From Palsa-1392 sp036490335 (GTDB lineage Bacteria; Verrucomicrobiota; Verrucomicrobiia; Chthoniobacterales; UBA10450), in the NCBI GenBank assembly GCA_036490335.1, contig DASXEB010000023.1, positions 186,001 through 250,000 of the forward strand: a stretch of 64,000 bases of DNA, read 5' to 3'. The notes under the pieces were generated by a model. It was not told the DNA's origin. It saw only the letters and a list, made by a program, of their open reading frames with translations, and did not search any database. Below, one piece after another: positions 26,841 through 36,090 of the stretch (position 1 is its first letter; each line of letters opens with the position of its first letter). The position numbers and the translations under genes are program-made.

Positions 26841-28207
26841 GCTGGATCGATGATTTGCGGGCGCAGCTCGGCGGAAATTGCGTTGCGATCGATCAAGCGA
26901 CGAGGCGCGCGCATGGTGGGGACAAATGGTTTGCCGAAACCGATCCGGACGCGGTCGTCTTCGCGGAATCTACTCGGCAAATAAGCGAGCTGCTGCGCTT
27001 CGCGAACGAGCGCAGAATTCCGGTCACGGCGCGGGGCGCGGGCTACGGCTACGTCGGCGGCTGCGTGCCGGCGCAGGGCGGCATTTCGCTTTCGCTCGAG
27101 CGCATGAATCGGATCAAGGAAATCAGTTTCGCCGACGCGGTCGCGGTCGTCGAGCCGGGCGTGATCACGGGGGATCTGCAGGCGGCGGCGCGGGCGCAGA
27201 AATTATTTTACCCGCCCGATCCGGCGAGCCTGCACAACTGCAGCATTGGCGGAAACGTCGCGACCAACGCGGGCGGCCCGCGCTGTTTGAAATACGGCGT
27301 GACCCGGCATTACATCGTCGGCCTGGAAGTCGTGCTGGCGAACGGCGACATCCTCCGCACCGGCGGTCGGGTGCACAAAAACAAGACGGGGTTCGACCTG
27401 ATCGGCCTTTTCGTCGGCTCGGAGGGGTTGCTCGGCATCGTGACCGAGATCACGGCGCGGCTCATTCCGCTGCCGCCGGCGCGCGCGACCTTGTCCGCTT
27501 CGTTCGCCACCATGCGGGAAGCCGCGGCTGCCGTGCAGGCGATTTTTGCCGCGGGATTTTTGCCCGCTTCGCTCGAAATCGCCGACCAATTCACCCTCGA
27601 AGCCGCGCGGCACGATCACGGCCGCGGCGTTATCCCGGATGGGAACGCGCACCTCCTGGTCGATGTCGATGGCCAGGACGAAACCGTCCGCAGCGAAGCC
27701 GCCGCGCTCGAAAAATTGCTCCGCGGCCTCAACCCGACTTCGCTCCTGATCGCGACGACCGAGGACGAGTCCGAGAAACTCTGGGCGCTCCGGCGCGAAT
27801 TCAGCAATTCGCTTCGCGCCACCGGCCTGACGAAATTGAACCAGGACATCGTCGTCCCGCGGAGCCGGCTGGTCGATCTGGTCGAATTCGCCGGCCGTTT
27901 GCAGGAGCGGCACGGTTTTCCCGTCGCCACGTTTGGCCACGCCGGCGACGGCAATATTCACGTCAACATCATGGCCGCGCATTACGACGACGCGGCCGTT
28001 CGGGCGCGGGTCGAGGCGGCGCTCGACGAGCTTTTCGCCCAAGTCCTGGCCTGGGGCGGCGTCATCACCGGCGAGCACGGCATCGGCCTGGCCAAGAAAC
28101 GCTGGTGGCCAGAGGCGACGAGCGAGGTCGCGCGCGATCTGCATGCCCGTTTGAAGCGGGCGCTCGATCCCGCGGACATTTTGAATCCCGGAAAATTTGT
28201 TGGCTGA
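26837..28207 (+). CDS. FAD-linked oxidase, glycolate oxidase GlcD-like
   Basis: Protein of 456 residues starting at GTG 26837. VTARGAGYGYVGGCVPAQGG and NCSIGGNVATNAGGPRCLKYG are the FAD-binding PP-loop region, and FGHAGDGNIHVNIM with GEHGIGLAKKRWW are the C-terminal motifs. Family members oxidise glycolate or D-lactate at the membrane. No GlcE/GlcF partner follows, so the electron acceptor and substrate are unclear. Coupled by 4-base overlap to the L,D-transpeptidase gene. Confidence 0.88.
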   Translation: MSWIDDLRAQLGGNCVAIDQATRRAHGGDKWFAETDPDAVVFAESTRQISELLRFANERRIPVTARGAGYGYVGGCVPAQGGISLSLERMNRIKEISFADAVAVVEPGVITGDLQAAARAQKLFYPPDPASLHNCSIGGNVATNAGGPRCLKYGVTRHYIVGLEVVLANGDILRTGGRVHKNKTGFDLIGLFVGSEGLLGIVTEITARLIPLPPARATLSASFATMREAAAAVQAIFAAGFLPASLEIADQFTLEAARHDHGRGVIPDGNAHLLVDVDGQDETVRSEAAALEKLLRGLNPTSLLIATTEDESEKLWALRREFSNSLRATGLTKLNQDIVVPRSRLVDLVEFAGRLQERHGFPVATFGHAGDGNIHVNIMAAHYDDAAVRARVEAALDELFAQVLAWGGVITGEHGIGLAKKRWWPEATSEVARDLHARLKRALDPADILNPGKFVG

Positions 28208-28333
28208 GAACTTGCGCCGCGGACTAATTATGCGAAGCTCCGCCACCTCGCTTACGCGCATTTTCGGCTCCGGGCCGAACCTAGATTGGTGCGCTCCTTG
28301 CTTTAGCCTGTTTGTTAAAGCGCCGTTTTTTTG

Positions 28334-29188
28334 ATGAAATCAGGAACCTTAGTTTGTATTTCGGCCGTTTCGGGAATTCTCCTCGCCGGCTCGCTCGCGG
28401 CGCAGGTCGCGGTCGCCCAGACGAGTGTCGCCGGCCTTCAAAGCCGAACGCACGAGAGCATTTTTTCCCGCCTCGAACCGCTGGCCAAATTGTCGTCGCA
28501 CAGCCTGCTTTTCTCCCCGGCTGACAGCGGACAGGGCCATTACCCCTGGAAAACCGACATCGTCACGACCGTCTTCTGGGTCGGCGAAAGCCCCAGCTCC
28601 CACAACCCCGTCCCGAACGACTCCAGCAGTTGGGACGCGAACTGGGCGAAAAGCTACGGCGGCTTCGACGATCCCGACCGCGCGGATCGGCAGAATTACA
28701 TGCCGGTAAATTTCACTCCCCGCCAAAACCCGTTCTACTGCGCCCTGCCTTACAACGACAAGGCGCGCGAAGGCCATCGCCCCGAAGCTCCCAAAGTCAT
28801 CCCGTGGTTCAAGGAAGCCTACAAGGGCCCGGCCGTCTCGGTTTGCAAAGACCGCTGGGTCGCGATCCGCAAAGGCAACCGCACCGTTTACGCGCAATGG
28901 GAAGACGCCGGCCCGTTCTGCACCGATCACTGGGAATACGTCTTCGGCAACGAGCGCCCGAAGCCGAACCTGAACCACGGCGCTGGCCTTGACGTCTCGC
29001 CGGCCGTGCGCGACTACCTTGGCCTCGCCCCGACCGACGTGACCGATTGGAAATTTGTCGACTTCAGCGAAGTCCCGCCCGGCCCGTGGGCGCGCGTGGG
29101 CAACAACAACACCTTTGTCCTCAACGCCCGCAAAGCCGAGGTCCAGACCGCGAGCGCGAAAAAGAAAAGCTCCGCCGTTTTTCGTTAG
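28334..29188 (+). CDS. Secreted protein of unknown function
   Basis: About 284 residues from ATG 28334 (a TTG at 28331 is also in frame). Signal peptide about 1-29. The mature part has many Trp, Asp and Pro residues; FYCALPYND, WEDAGPFCTDHWEYVFG and NHGAGLDVSPAVRDYLGL stand out. The last segment recalls double-psi beta-barrel proteins of the RlpA/expansin type, but this is a weak impression. C-rich third codon positions differ from genes in the first 26 kb. The stop TAG is within an octamer, 9 bases before the next gene. Confidence 0.7.
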   Translation: MKSGTLVCISAVSGILLAGSLAAQVAVAQTSVAGLQSRTHESIFSRLEPLAKLSSHSLLFSPADSGQGHYPWKTDIVTTVFWVGESPSSHNPVPNDSSSWDANWAKSYGGFDDPDRADRQNYMPVNFTPRQNPFYCALPYNDKAREGHRPEAPKVIPWFKEAYKGPAVSVCKDRWVAIRKGNRTVYAQWEDAGPFCTDHWEYVFGNERPKPNLNHGAGLDVSPAVRDYLGLAPTDVTDWKFVDFSEVPPGPWARVGNNNTFVLNARKAEVQTASAKKKSSAVFR

Positions 29189-29197
29189 GCCAAATCC

Positions 29198-30484
29198 TTG
29201 GCGCGCCTCCGTTCCGTCCACTTCCTCGTCCCGGGACTTGGCCTCTTCCTGCTCGGCGCGACCGCGCTCTTCGGCGACGAGGCTAAACTTCTCACCGGCC
29301 GCGCCGCCATGTCCGACTGGACGACCGACGCGCCCGGCGTCCGGCGCAAGATCACCGTCGCCGACCTCCCGCCGCCCGGCGCCACCCGTTCGGCCGACAA
29401 CGGCCCGAACATCGTCGAGCGCCCGGCCGGCGCGCAGCTTCACGTTCCCCCCGGCTTCAAGGTCGAGCAATACGCGAGCGGCTTCCGCGACCCGCGCTTC
29501 CTTCTCACCGCGCCCAACCGCGACACCTTCATCACCGAGAGCCGGGTCGATCAGATCAAGGTCATGCGCGACAAAAAAGTCGCCCTCTTCACCGACCGCG
29601 GCCTGAACAAACCCTTCGGCATCGCCTTCTACCCGCCCGGCCCCGACCCGCGATACCTCTACGTCGCGAACACCGACGGTGTCATTCGTTTCCCTTATCG
29701 AAACGGCGACCTCCAAGCCCGCGGCCCAGCCCAGAAACTGAGCGCCGAGCTGTCCGGCGGCGGCCTTCTCCGCGGCGGCGGGCATTGGACGCGCGACATC
29801 GTCTTCTCGCCCGACGGCAAAAAGATGTATGTCTCGATCGGCTCGGCTTCGAACGACTCCGACGACGCCGCCGAAGCCTACCGCGCCCGGACTTTCAGCT
29901 TCAACCCCGACGGCAGCGGGCAGCAGGTTTACGCCTGGGGCATCCGCAACGCCGTCGGCATCGCCTTCCGCCCCGGCAGCGGCGACCTTTGGATGAGCAC
30001 AAACGAGCGCGACGAGCTGGGCGACGACCTCGTGCCGGACTACATCAGCCGCGTCACCCCGGGCGGCTTCTACGGCTGGCCCTGGTTTTACATCGGCGAC
30101 CACCAGGACCCGCGGCACAAGGGCGAAAAGGCTGAATTCGGCCAGCGCGCCCTCGTCCCCGACGTCCTCGTGCAGTCGCACTCCGCTTCCCTCAACCTCT
30201 GTTTCTATAACGGCGCCCAATTCCCGGCCGAATATCGCGGCAACATCTTCGCCGCCTTCCACGGCTCGTGGAACCGGAGCCGCCGCACCGGCTACAAAAT
30301 CGTCCGCGTCCCCCTCGCCAACGGCAAAGCGACCGGCGAATACGACGACTTCGTCACCGGCTTCGTCACGCCGGATGGAAACGTCTGGGGCCGCCCGGTC
30401 GGCATCACCGTCATGAAAGACGGCAGCCTCCTCTTCAGCGAAGACGCCCACGGGACCCTCTGGCGGGTGAGCGCGACTCATTGA
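29198..30484 (+). CDS. PQQ-dependent sugar dehydrogenase-like protein (sorbosone dehydrogenase type)
   Basis: 428 residues; start TTG 29198, as no ATG gives a full domain. A hydrophobic N-terminus through about residue 26 is a signal peptide or anchor. Beta-propeller motifs include RDIVFSPDGKKMYVSIGS, YAWGIRNAVGIAFRP, DDLVPDYISRV and GGFYGWPWFY, as in soluble glucose/sorbosone dehydrogenases that bind PQQ and calcium. It is probably periplasmic. It is 9 bases after the previous secreted protein, so they are likely one operon. Strong preference for C-ending codons. Confidence 0.85.
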   Translation: MARLRSVHFLVPGLGLFLLGATALFGDEAKLLTGRAAMSDWTTDAPGVRRKITVADLPPPGATRSADNGPNIVERPAGAQLHVPPGFKVEQYASGFRDPRFLLTAPNRDTFITESRVDQIKVMRDKKVALFTDRGLNKPFGIAFYPPGPDPRYLYVANTDGVIRFPYRNGDLQARGPAQKLSAELSGGGLLRGGGHWTRDIVFSPDGKKMYVSIGSASNDSDDAAEAYRARTFSFNPDGSGQQVYAWGIRNAVGIAFRPGSGDLWMSTNERDELGDDLVPDYISRVTPGGFYGWPWFYIGDHQDPRHKGEKAEFGQRALVPDVLVQSHSASLNLCFYNGAQFPAEYRGNIFAAFHGSWNRSRRTGYKIVRVPLANGKATGEYDDFVTGFVTPDGNVWGRPVGITVMKDGSLLFSEDAHGTLWRVSATH

Positions 30485-30515
30485 CCTCCCGTTTTTCCGT
30501 GTCCCGGCTCAGTTT

Positions 30516-30756
30516 ACCCCGCGGTCGGACCTTCCAACCGCACGGTTGGACGGTTTCACCGGACGGTCGGGCGGTTTGACCGCGCGGTCAGCCCGTTCGG
30601 CGGCACGGTCAGCGCGTTCAACCGTGCGGTCGGCTCGTCCAACCGTGCGGTCAGCTCGTTCAACCGTGCGGTCAGATCATTTGACCGTGCGGTCAGACGA
30701 CTCAACCGCGCGGTCAGACGACTCAACCGTGCGGTAAAATGGTTTGACCGTGCGGT
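30516..30756. repeat. Array of 12 palindromes at exact 21-bp spacing
   Basis: Twelve 10-base units begin at 30516, 30537, 30558, 30579, 30600, 30621, 30642, 30663, 30684, 30705, 30726 and 30747. The consensus is ACCGYGCGGT, an inverted repeat that is perfect when the centre is CG (30579, 30705). The 11-base spacers are more variable. The unit at 30534-30549 extends to a 16-base palindrome CCAACCGCACGGTTGG. The array fills most of the 351-base gap between the dehydrogenase and rlmN. The 21-base period is seven codons and two helical turns. Minus-strand translation (30556-30864) gives a heptad pattern with Leu at spacing 4/3 (for example LTARLSR LTARLSR), but whether anything is translated is unknown. 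Confidence 0.95.
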
Positions 30757-30835
30757 AAAATCGCCTGCCAGCCCCCAAAATGTCGAGAAAAGCGACGCAT
30801 TTGAGAAAAAGCGCGAAGGCGGCGAAGTTCGTGCC

Positions 30836-31945
30836 GTGCCGAAGTCCTCGATCAAGTCACTCACCCTCGGGGACCTCTCCGCGCAGCTCGCCGTAGACGG
30901 CCAGCCGGATTACCGCGCGAAGCAGATCACGGATTGGCTTTACAAAAAGCGCGCCGAAAGCTTCGCCGCCATGACCGATCTCCCCGCCGCCTTGCGCGCG
31001 GCGCTGGAAGAGAGCTTCACCTTCGCCAAGCCCGAGGTCGTCCGCGTCCTCGGCTCGAAGGACACCACGCGCAAATTCCTCCTCCGCCTCGCCGACGGCA
31101 ACCTGATCGAGTCCGTCCTCATCCCGGCCTCGCCGGCGCTCTACGGCGAAACGTCCGACCGGCTCACGGCTTGCGTCAGCACCCAGGTTGGCTGCGCTTA
31201 CGGCTGCAAATTTTGCGCGAGCGGTCTCGACGGTTTCACCCGCAACCTCGCCCCCGACGAAATCGTCGATCAGCTCCTCGCGATCGAGCGCGAGAGCGGC
31301 GAGCGGATCGATAACATCGTCTTCATGGGCATGGGCGAACCGCTCGCCAACCTGCCGAATCTCCTCGCCGCCGTCCGCGTCATCAACGCCCCGTGGGGAC
31401 TCGAGATCGGCGCCCGCCACATCACCATTTCGACCAGCGGCCTCGCGCCCCAGATTCGCCAGCTCGCCGCCGAGCCGACCCAGTTCCGCCTCGCCATCTC
31501 CCTCCACGGCGCGACCGACGAAGTGCGCAACCGCATCATGCCGATCAACCGCAAATACCCGCTCGCCGTCCTGCTCGCAGCCTGCGATTTCTACGTCGCG
31601 AAAAAGAAGCGGCTCCTTTTCGAATACATCCTCATCGCCGGAGTCAACGACAGCGACGAGCAGGCTCGCGTCCTCGCCCGCCACGTCCTGCGGCTCTCCG
31701 CCAAGGTCAACCTCATCCCCTACAACACCGTCGAAGGCCTCGAATGGACGCGCCCGCCGCGCGCCCGGCAGGAAAATTTCCTCCGCATCCTGCGCGAGCA
31801 CGGCGCCGTCGCCACCCTCCGCCGCGAAAAAGGCCACGACATTGCCGCCGCCTGCGGCCAGTTGCGTTTGCAGACGAAACGTCGCGAGGAATCGCCCGCG
31901 CCCGCCGCGCCGACACCCTCAGGGGAGCCGGTAAATCTCGACTAG
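30836..31945 (+). CDS. rlmN: 23S rRNA (adenine2503-C2)-methyltransferase
   Basis: Protein of 369 residues from GTG 30836. CAYGCKFCASG is the radical-SAM CxxxCxxC cluster motif; FMGMGEPLAN and the C-terminal region with LIPYNTVEG complete the family. It dually methylates A2503 in 23S rRNA and A37 in some tRNAs. There is no in-frame stop between the upstream stop at 30484 and this GTG, but no other start codon occurs in that stretch. The last 27 bases overlap the convergent gene at 31919. Confidence 0.93.
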   Translation: MPKSSIKSLTLGDLSAQLAVDGQPDYRAKQITDWLYKKRAESFAAMTDLPAALRAALEESFTFAKPEVVRVLGSKDTTRKFLLRLADGNLIESVLIPASPALYGETSDRLTACVSTQVGCAYGCKFCASGLDGFTRNLAPDEIVDQLLAIERESGERIDNIVFMGMGEPLANLPNLLAAVRVINAPWGLEIGARHITISTSGLAPQIRQLAAEPTQFRLAISLHGATDEVRNRIMPINRKYPLAVLLAACDFYVAKKKRLLFEYILIAGVNDSDEQARVLARHVLRLSAKVNLIPYNTVEGLEWTRPPRARQENFLRILREHGAVATLRREKGHDIAAACGQLRLQTKRREESPAPAAPTPSGEPVNLD

Positions 31946-34096
31946 CGCGATCCCGCTCGCGTCGTCTTTCCCGCTCACGACCGCGGTGTAATCGTCCGGC
32001 GGCAGGCTGATGATGAGGGCCGATTCGCGGTCGTCGCCGGGCGCGAGGCCGGCCGCGATGATGGCGGCTTGCTGCGTCTGCTTCCAATTGTCGTTGCTCG
32101 CGAGCAGGACGCCGTTGCCGTCGTAAACGCTCAGCGTCGGATCCTTGAGCGCGGCCGCGCCGAGACCGAGCGACGGCCCGAGCGCGCGCACCCCGATGTT
32201 GGTCAACCCGCCGCCGCCCCCGCCGAGGATGAATCCGCCGATCAAGGCATCGTCGCCGGGCGCGACGTGGCCGCGCGTGCTCAGGTTCGCGAGAGCGGAG
32301 TTCGCGTAGGGCGAGATGTCGTAGGCTTCGACGAGCGCGAGGCCGCTGTCGTTGCCTTTCCCATGCACGACCACGGTGTAATCAGCCGGCCGCAGAGTGA
32401 TGAGGAGCGCGGAATCGGTCGGCGAGTTTGGGGCGAGATTATGCAGCTCGAGCTCGCCGTCCGGCGTTCCGCTCCAGTTGTCGTTCGAGGCGATGAGGTC
32501 GCCGTTCGCGCCGTGCAATTCCAGCACCGGGTCGGGAAGAGTCGGCAGCGCGACGTCGAGATCCGTCCCGATGGCGCGGAAGACCATCGTCTTGCTCTCC
32601 TGCCCGGTAATGATGATCCCGCCGATCAGGACCGAAGTGCCGACCCCGACTTTCGCGCGGGTCGAGACATTTTGCAGGTCGGAGCGCGGCGCCGGCTGGA
32701 GTTCGAACGCGCCGATGTCGCTGCCGTCGCCGCCAGCCGCGTTCGGCACCGCCGGATCGTCGTAAACGCGGGCGAGGCCGCGCTCGTCGTAGGAAAGGCC
32801 GGCGCTCTTGCCCTTATCGATCGCCGGGCTGCCGGGCGCGAGGGAAAAGGTCATGACCGGGCCGCCGTCGTCGTGGAGGAATTGCTGGAGCTTCGGGTCG
32901 ATCGGGGCCGCCGTCGTGCCGATCTGGTCGGAGCCGGTCCAGCCGCTGCTCCCGTCGCCGATCGCGATGAGATTGAAGCCCGCGCTTTGCGGGAGGCCGT
33001 AAACGTTCGGCCCGTCCGCGGGGCCGCGCGCCTTGCTGTAGCCGTAATTGGACGACGTGCCGCCGAAAACCAGATTGGCCACCGCCAGGCTGCTTCGAAT
33101 CGTCGTGACCGCGCCCGCGCCGTTGCCGCAGAAGACCGCGCCGCCGAACGCGCCCCCGCCATCGAGATTGCCCAGGGTCCCGCTGAACCCGGCCGGGCCG
33201 CCGTTCGCGCCGTTGTTCGCAAAAGTGTTGCTGAGAATCGTCGCCACTCCCGCGTTCGCGATCGCGCCGCCCTCCGCGTCGCCGCCTTTGCCGTTGGGGT
33301 AGCCCCTCGTCGCCTGCCCGCCATGCCCGCCCGACACGAAATTGAATTGGAAACTGCAATTCGTGATCAGAGCCGTCCCGGCGTTGTAAATCGCCGCGCC
33401 CTCGCCGTCGCCGCCCGCCGGCCCCGCGCCTCCTGTGCTCGGACCGCCTCCTCCGCCGGGGGCCTCGTTGCCGGAAAAGGTGCAGCTCCGGGCCGTGAGC
33501 GCGCCGCTATTGTAAATCGCCCCGCCCAACGCGACCCCGCCGGCCTGCCCGACCATGCCTTCCGCGCCCAAGCCGCCGTTCACCTCGTTGGTGTCGAAGA
33601 GGCAGGCGTTGACCGCGAGCGTGGCCGAGTTGTAGATCGCGCCGCCCTCCGCCGGCTCGGGCGGGTGGCCGGCCGTGCCGTTGGGTTTGCTGGCCGTGCC
33701 GAAGCGGAGCGCAAGATGCGAGAGCGTGACATTGCCGGCCGTGATGGTGAAAAACCGCGCGCCGACCGCCGAAAGATAACGCTGGACCGTTTGCGTCCCG
33801 ACTTGCGGTCCCTGAATGGTCAGGTCGTGATCGATCGACATCGCGACCTTTTGCGTGAGGATCACCTGATGCCCGACGGCAAACGTAATCACATCCCCGG
33901 CCGCCGACATCGCGATCGCCTCGCGCAGCGTCGTCTTGCCCGTTACCGGCTCGTCGCCGTAGCTCGTCACGACGATATTGCGCGCCCACGCCGTGCCGTG
34001 GAAAAACGCCGCCGCCGTGAGAAAGAGCGCGCCCAGCCGAAGCGCGGCGCTCCCGAAGTTTCGCCGCCGCCGAAGTTCTTGAGGAATCTGTTTCAT
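31919..34096 (-). CDS. Secreted beta-helix protein with two 'GPSLG' C-terminal modules
   Basis: About 725 residues from ATG 34096 (GTG-like start at 34123 possible). The signal peptide runs to about AWA. A Gly/Asn-rich repeat region resembling choice-of-anchor Q or polymorphic membrane repeats (GGAIYNS, GGGGPSTGG, NNGANGG) covers the first 440 residues and should form a right-handed beta-helix. Two modules of STRxKVG...LIGG...NDNW type follow, the same as in the protease at 3-1082. Probably a surface or extracellular protein. It overlaps the 3' end of rlmN. Confidence 0.82.
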   Translation of the reverse strand: MKQIPQELRRRRNFGSAALRLGALFLTAAAFFHGTAWARNIVVTSYGDEPVTGKTTLREAIAMSAAGDVITFAVGHQVILTQKVAMSIDHDLTIQGPQVGTQTVQRYLSAVGARFFTITAGNVTLSHLALRFGTASKPNGTAGHPPEPAEGGAIYNSATLAVNACLFDTNEVNGGLGAEGMVGQAGGVALGGAIYNSGALTARSCTFSGNEAPGGGGGPSTGGAGPAGGDGEGAAIYNAGTALITNCSFQFNFVSGGHGGQATRGYPNGKGGDAEGGAIANAGVATILSNTFANNGANGGPAGFSGTLGNLDGGGAFGGAVFCGNGAGAVTTIRSSLAVANLVFGGTSSNYGYSKARGPADGPNVYGLPQSAGFNLIAIGDGSSGWTGSDQIGTTAAPIDPKLQQFLHDDGGPVMTFSLAPGSPAIDKGKSAGLSYDERGLARVYDDPAVPNAAGGDGSDIGAFELQPAPRSDLQNVSTRAKVGVGTSVLIGGIIITGQESKTMVFRAIGTDLDVALPTLPDPVLELHGANGDLIASNDNWSGTPDGELELHNLAPNSPTDSALLITLRPADYTVVVHGKGNDSGLALVEAYDISPYANSALANLSTRGHVAPGDDALIGGFILGGGGGGLTNIGVRALGPSLGLGAAALKDPTLSVYDGNGVLLASNDNWKQTQQAAIIAAGLAPGDDRESALIISLPPDDYTAVVSGKDDASGIALVEIYRLP

Positions 34097-34129
34097 AAGC
34101 ACTGGCGTAACGAGCCGCTGCACTCCGTG

Positions 34130-34816
34130 TCAAGCGTTTTGAACGAGACCGCGCCGTTTCCGCCAGGCGGCCAGACCCGCGGCGCCGAGCGCGAGGCAGC
34201 CGAGCGATTCTTCCACCGGTGCGTCCGGTTCGCGCGCGTCTTTCTGCCCGGTCCGGATCTGCTCGCCCGGGTCGGCGTAGGCGTAATCGACAATGTAATA
34301 AGCATCCTTGTGTCGCGCCCCGAGCATGCGCACCCGGGCCCAGCCGTATTGCCGCCCGGCTCCGTTGTTGAAGAAAAACCCGACGTAGCCGGTCCCGCGG
34401 GTGAAGTAGCCGAAGATGTCGCCTGCCACCATGGTGAAAAGCGCGGAGCCAGTGCCGAAGATGGGAGCGCGGGAGACGGCCTGGCCGCGATGGAGCCGGC
34501 TCGCGGTGTGCTCGTCGAAGGATGAAGTGACCACCGCGACGCCGTGAGACTTGCGGCCCGCCATGCCGACGCCGGCCCAAAAGTAGCCGGGGACGTGGTG
34601 GAAATCGGTCTCATGGAAGAAGCGGAGCGAATCGCCCGATTTATCCAATTGCAGGATCATGTCGGTATTGCTATCGGGCGGGAAGTAAAGGTTGACGATG
34701 CCGGAATAATGGATGCCGGCCTCGGCGGCGTGGTTGCCGGCGAGAGCACTCGCCGCGCTCGCGGTCGCGTAGGCGAGCCAGCGGGCCTTGGACGCGGGAC
34801 GGGATTTCGGTTTCAT
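34130..34816 (-). CDS. Secreted protein with PEP-CTERM-like anchor
   Basis: About 228 residues from ATG 34816, chosen because AGAGG lies at good distance; ATG 34819 is adjacent. A signal-like N-terminus (ARWLAYATASAASALAG) is followed by a globular region with many aromatic residues. The C-terminus EESLGCLALGAAGLAAWRKRR has a short motif, a hydrophobic segment and an Arg/Lys-rich end, as in PEP-CTERM sorting signals handled by exosortase. No exosortase is in the window. Downstream of nothing obvious; it lies 33 bases upstream of the beta-helix gene on the same strand. Confidence 0.72.
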   Translation of the reverse strand: MKPKSRPASKARWLAYATASAASALAGNHAAEAGIHYSGIVNLYFPPDSNTDMILQLDKSGDSLRFFHETDFHHVPGYFWAGVGMAGRKSHGVAVVTSSFDEHTASRLHRGQAVSRAPIFGTGSALFTMVAGDIFGYFTRGTGYVGFFFNNGAGRQYGWARVRMLGARHKDAYYIVDYAYADPGEQIRTGQKDAREPDAPVEESLGCLALGAAGLAAWRKRRGLVQNA

Positions 34817-34951
34817 CATGTCCTCTTTTAATAGGTCGACTTCCAAGGCCGCAAGCTTTTTCGTGGCGGGATGGTCGAGGATAAAGTGCACGGCCCGCCG
34901 CGGGCGTTTTAGGCTTGATCTCGCGGTTCCGCCGGGCGCAGACTCGCGGCC

Positions 34952-36040
34952 ATGAAAACCCTGGCTTCCGCGATCCTTCTCTCCTTCTGCATTCTGCCCA
35001 CCCTCTTCGCTCTCGATCCCCCACCGGGCGGCGGCTACCCCGGCGGCAATACGGCCCTCGGCGATAACGCGCTTTTCAATCAGCCCGCCGATTCGGAAGA
35101 TTTAAATAACACGGCGATCGGCTATGAGGCGCTGTATAACAATACAGATGGCGGCTTCGGCAACGTGGCGCTTGGTTACGAGTCGCTCGTTTCCAACACC
35201 ACCGGCGAGGGAAACACCGCTGGCGGCTGGCAGTCACTCTACGGCAATACCACCGGAGGGGAGAATACCGCCCTCGGAATCTCCGCCATGCTGCGCAACA
35301 CGACCGGCTTCGGGAACGTCGCCCTGGGCGACGAGGCACTTTGGTACAATGCGTCTGGCGAACGCAATGTCGGCATCGGCCAATATGCGGGCGGCGGCAT
35401 CACCGGCGATTACAACGTCGCCGTCGGTGCCGGCGCGCTCGGCAACGCCGGTGGAGGCAGGGAGAACGTCGCGCTCGGTTATTCGGCCCTCTCCTATTGC
35501 AAGGGCAGCCACAATATCGCTCTCGGCACCGTTGCCGGCGTCCAAGTCATCCAAGGCAGCCACAACATCGACATCGGCAACCAGGGCACGGCGGAAGATG
35601 GCCGCACCATTCGGATCGGGATCGAGGACACGCAAAAGCGCACCTTCATCGCCGGCATCGCGCACGCCCACCTGCCGGCCACGATTCCGGTGGTCATCAA
35701 TCAGGATGGGCAATTGGGCACCGCATCGTCATCGTCTCTCGAGGAGGAAAACATCCAGCCGATGGAGAACGGGAGCGACGTTATCCTTTCGCTCCGACCG
35801 GTCACCTTCCGCTACAAGAAAGAGCTGGATTCGTTAGGCACGCCGCAGTTCGGTTTGGTCGCGGAGCAGGTGGCGAAGGTCGATCCCGATTTGGTCGCGC
35901 GCGATGAAAGCGGCCGTCCTTACACCGTGCGCTACGACGCGGTCAACGCGATGTTGCTCAACGAATTCCTGAAGGAGCATCGCAAGGTCGAAACTCTCGA
36001 AGCGAAGGTCGCGAAGCTGGAGGCGATGGTCGAAAAGTGA
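34952..36040 (+). CDS. YadA-head-like repeat protein with S74-type tail-fiber chaperone domain
   Basis: Protein of 362 residues. Signal peptide about 1-20. Residues about 35-200 contain repeats of the form NTALGxxAL / NVALGYxSL, as in trimeric YadA-type beta-roll heads. The C-terminal 110 residues (LRPVTFRYKKELDS...FGLVAEQVAKVDPDLV) match peptidase S74 intramolecular chaperones, ending in a coiled coil (KVETLEAKVAKLEAMVEK). The usual S-S-x-R-x-K segment before ENIQPM reads SSSLEEENIQPM here, so the catalytic lysine appears to be missing. Probably a trimeric surface fiber. Confidence 0.82.
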   Translation: MKTLASAILLSFCILPTLFALDPPPGGGYPGGNTALGDNALFNQPADSEDLNNTAIGYEALYNNTDGGFGNVALGYESLVSNTTGEGNTAGGWQSLYGNTTGGENTALGISAMLRNTTGFGNVALGDEALWYNASGERNVGIGQYAGGGITGDYNVAVGAGALGNAGGGRENVALGYSALSYCKGSHNIALGTVAGVQVIQGSHNIDIGNQGTAEDGRTIRIGIEDTQKRTFIAGIAHAHLPATIPVVINQDGQLGTASSSSLEEENIQPMENGSDVILSLRPVTFRYKKELDSLGTPQFGLVAEQVAKVDPDLVARDESGRPYTVRYDAVNAMLLNEFLKEHRKVETLEAKVAKLEAMVEK

Positions 36041-36090
36041 GCCCGCGCCTGTAGGCGTAGTCGACGATGTTTGTCGCGGGAACGCGGGCG

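Noticed and set aside
30546..30737. Plus-strand Ser/Arg repeat frame over the palindromic array
   Set aside because: The 21-bp period keeps several frames open on both strands; no ribosome-binding site or family supports translation.
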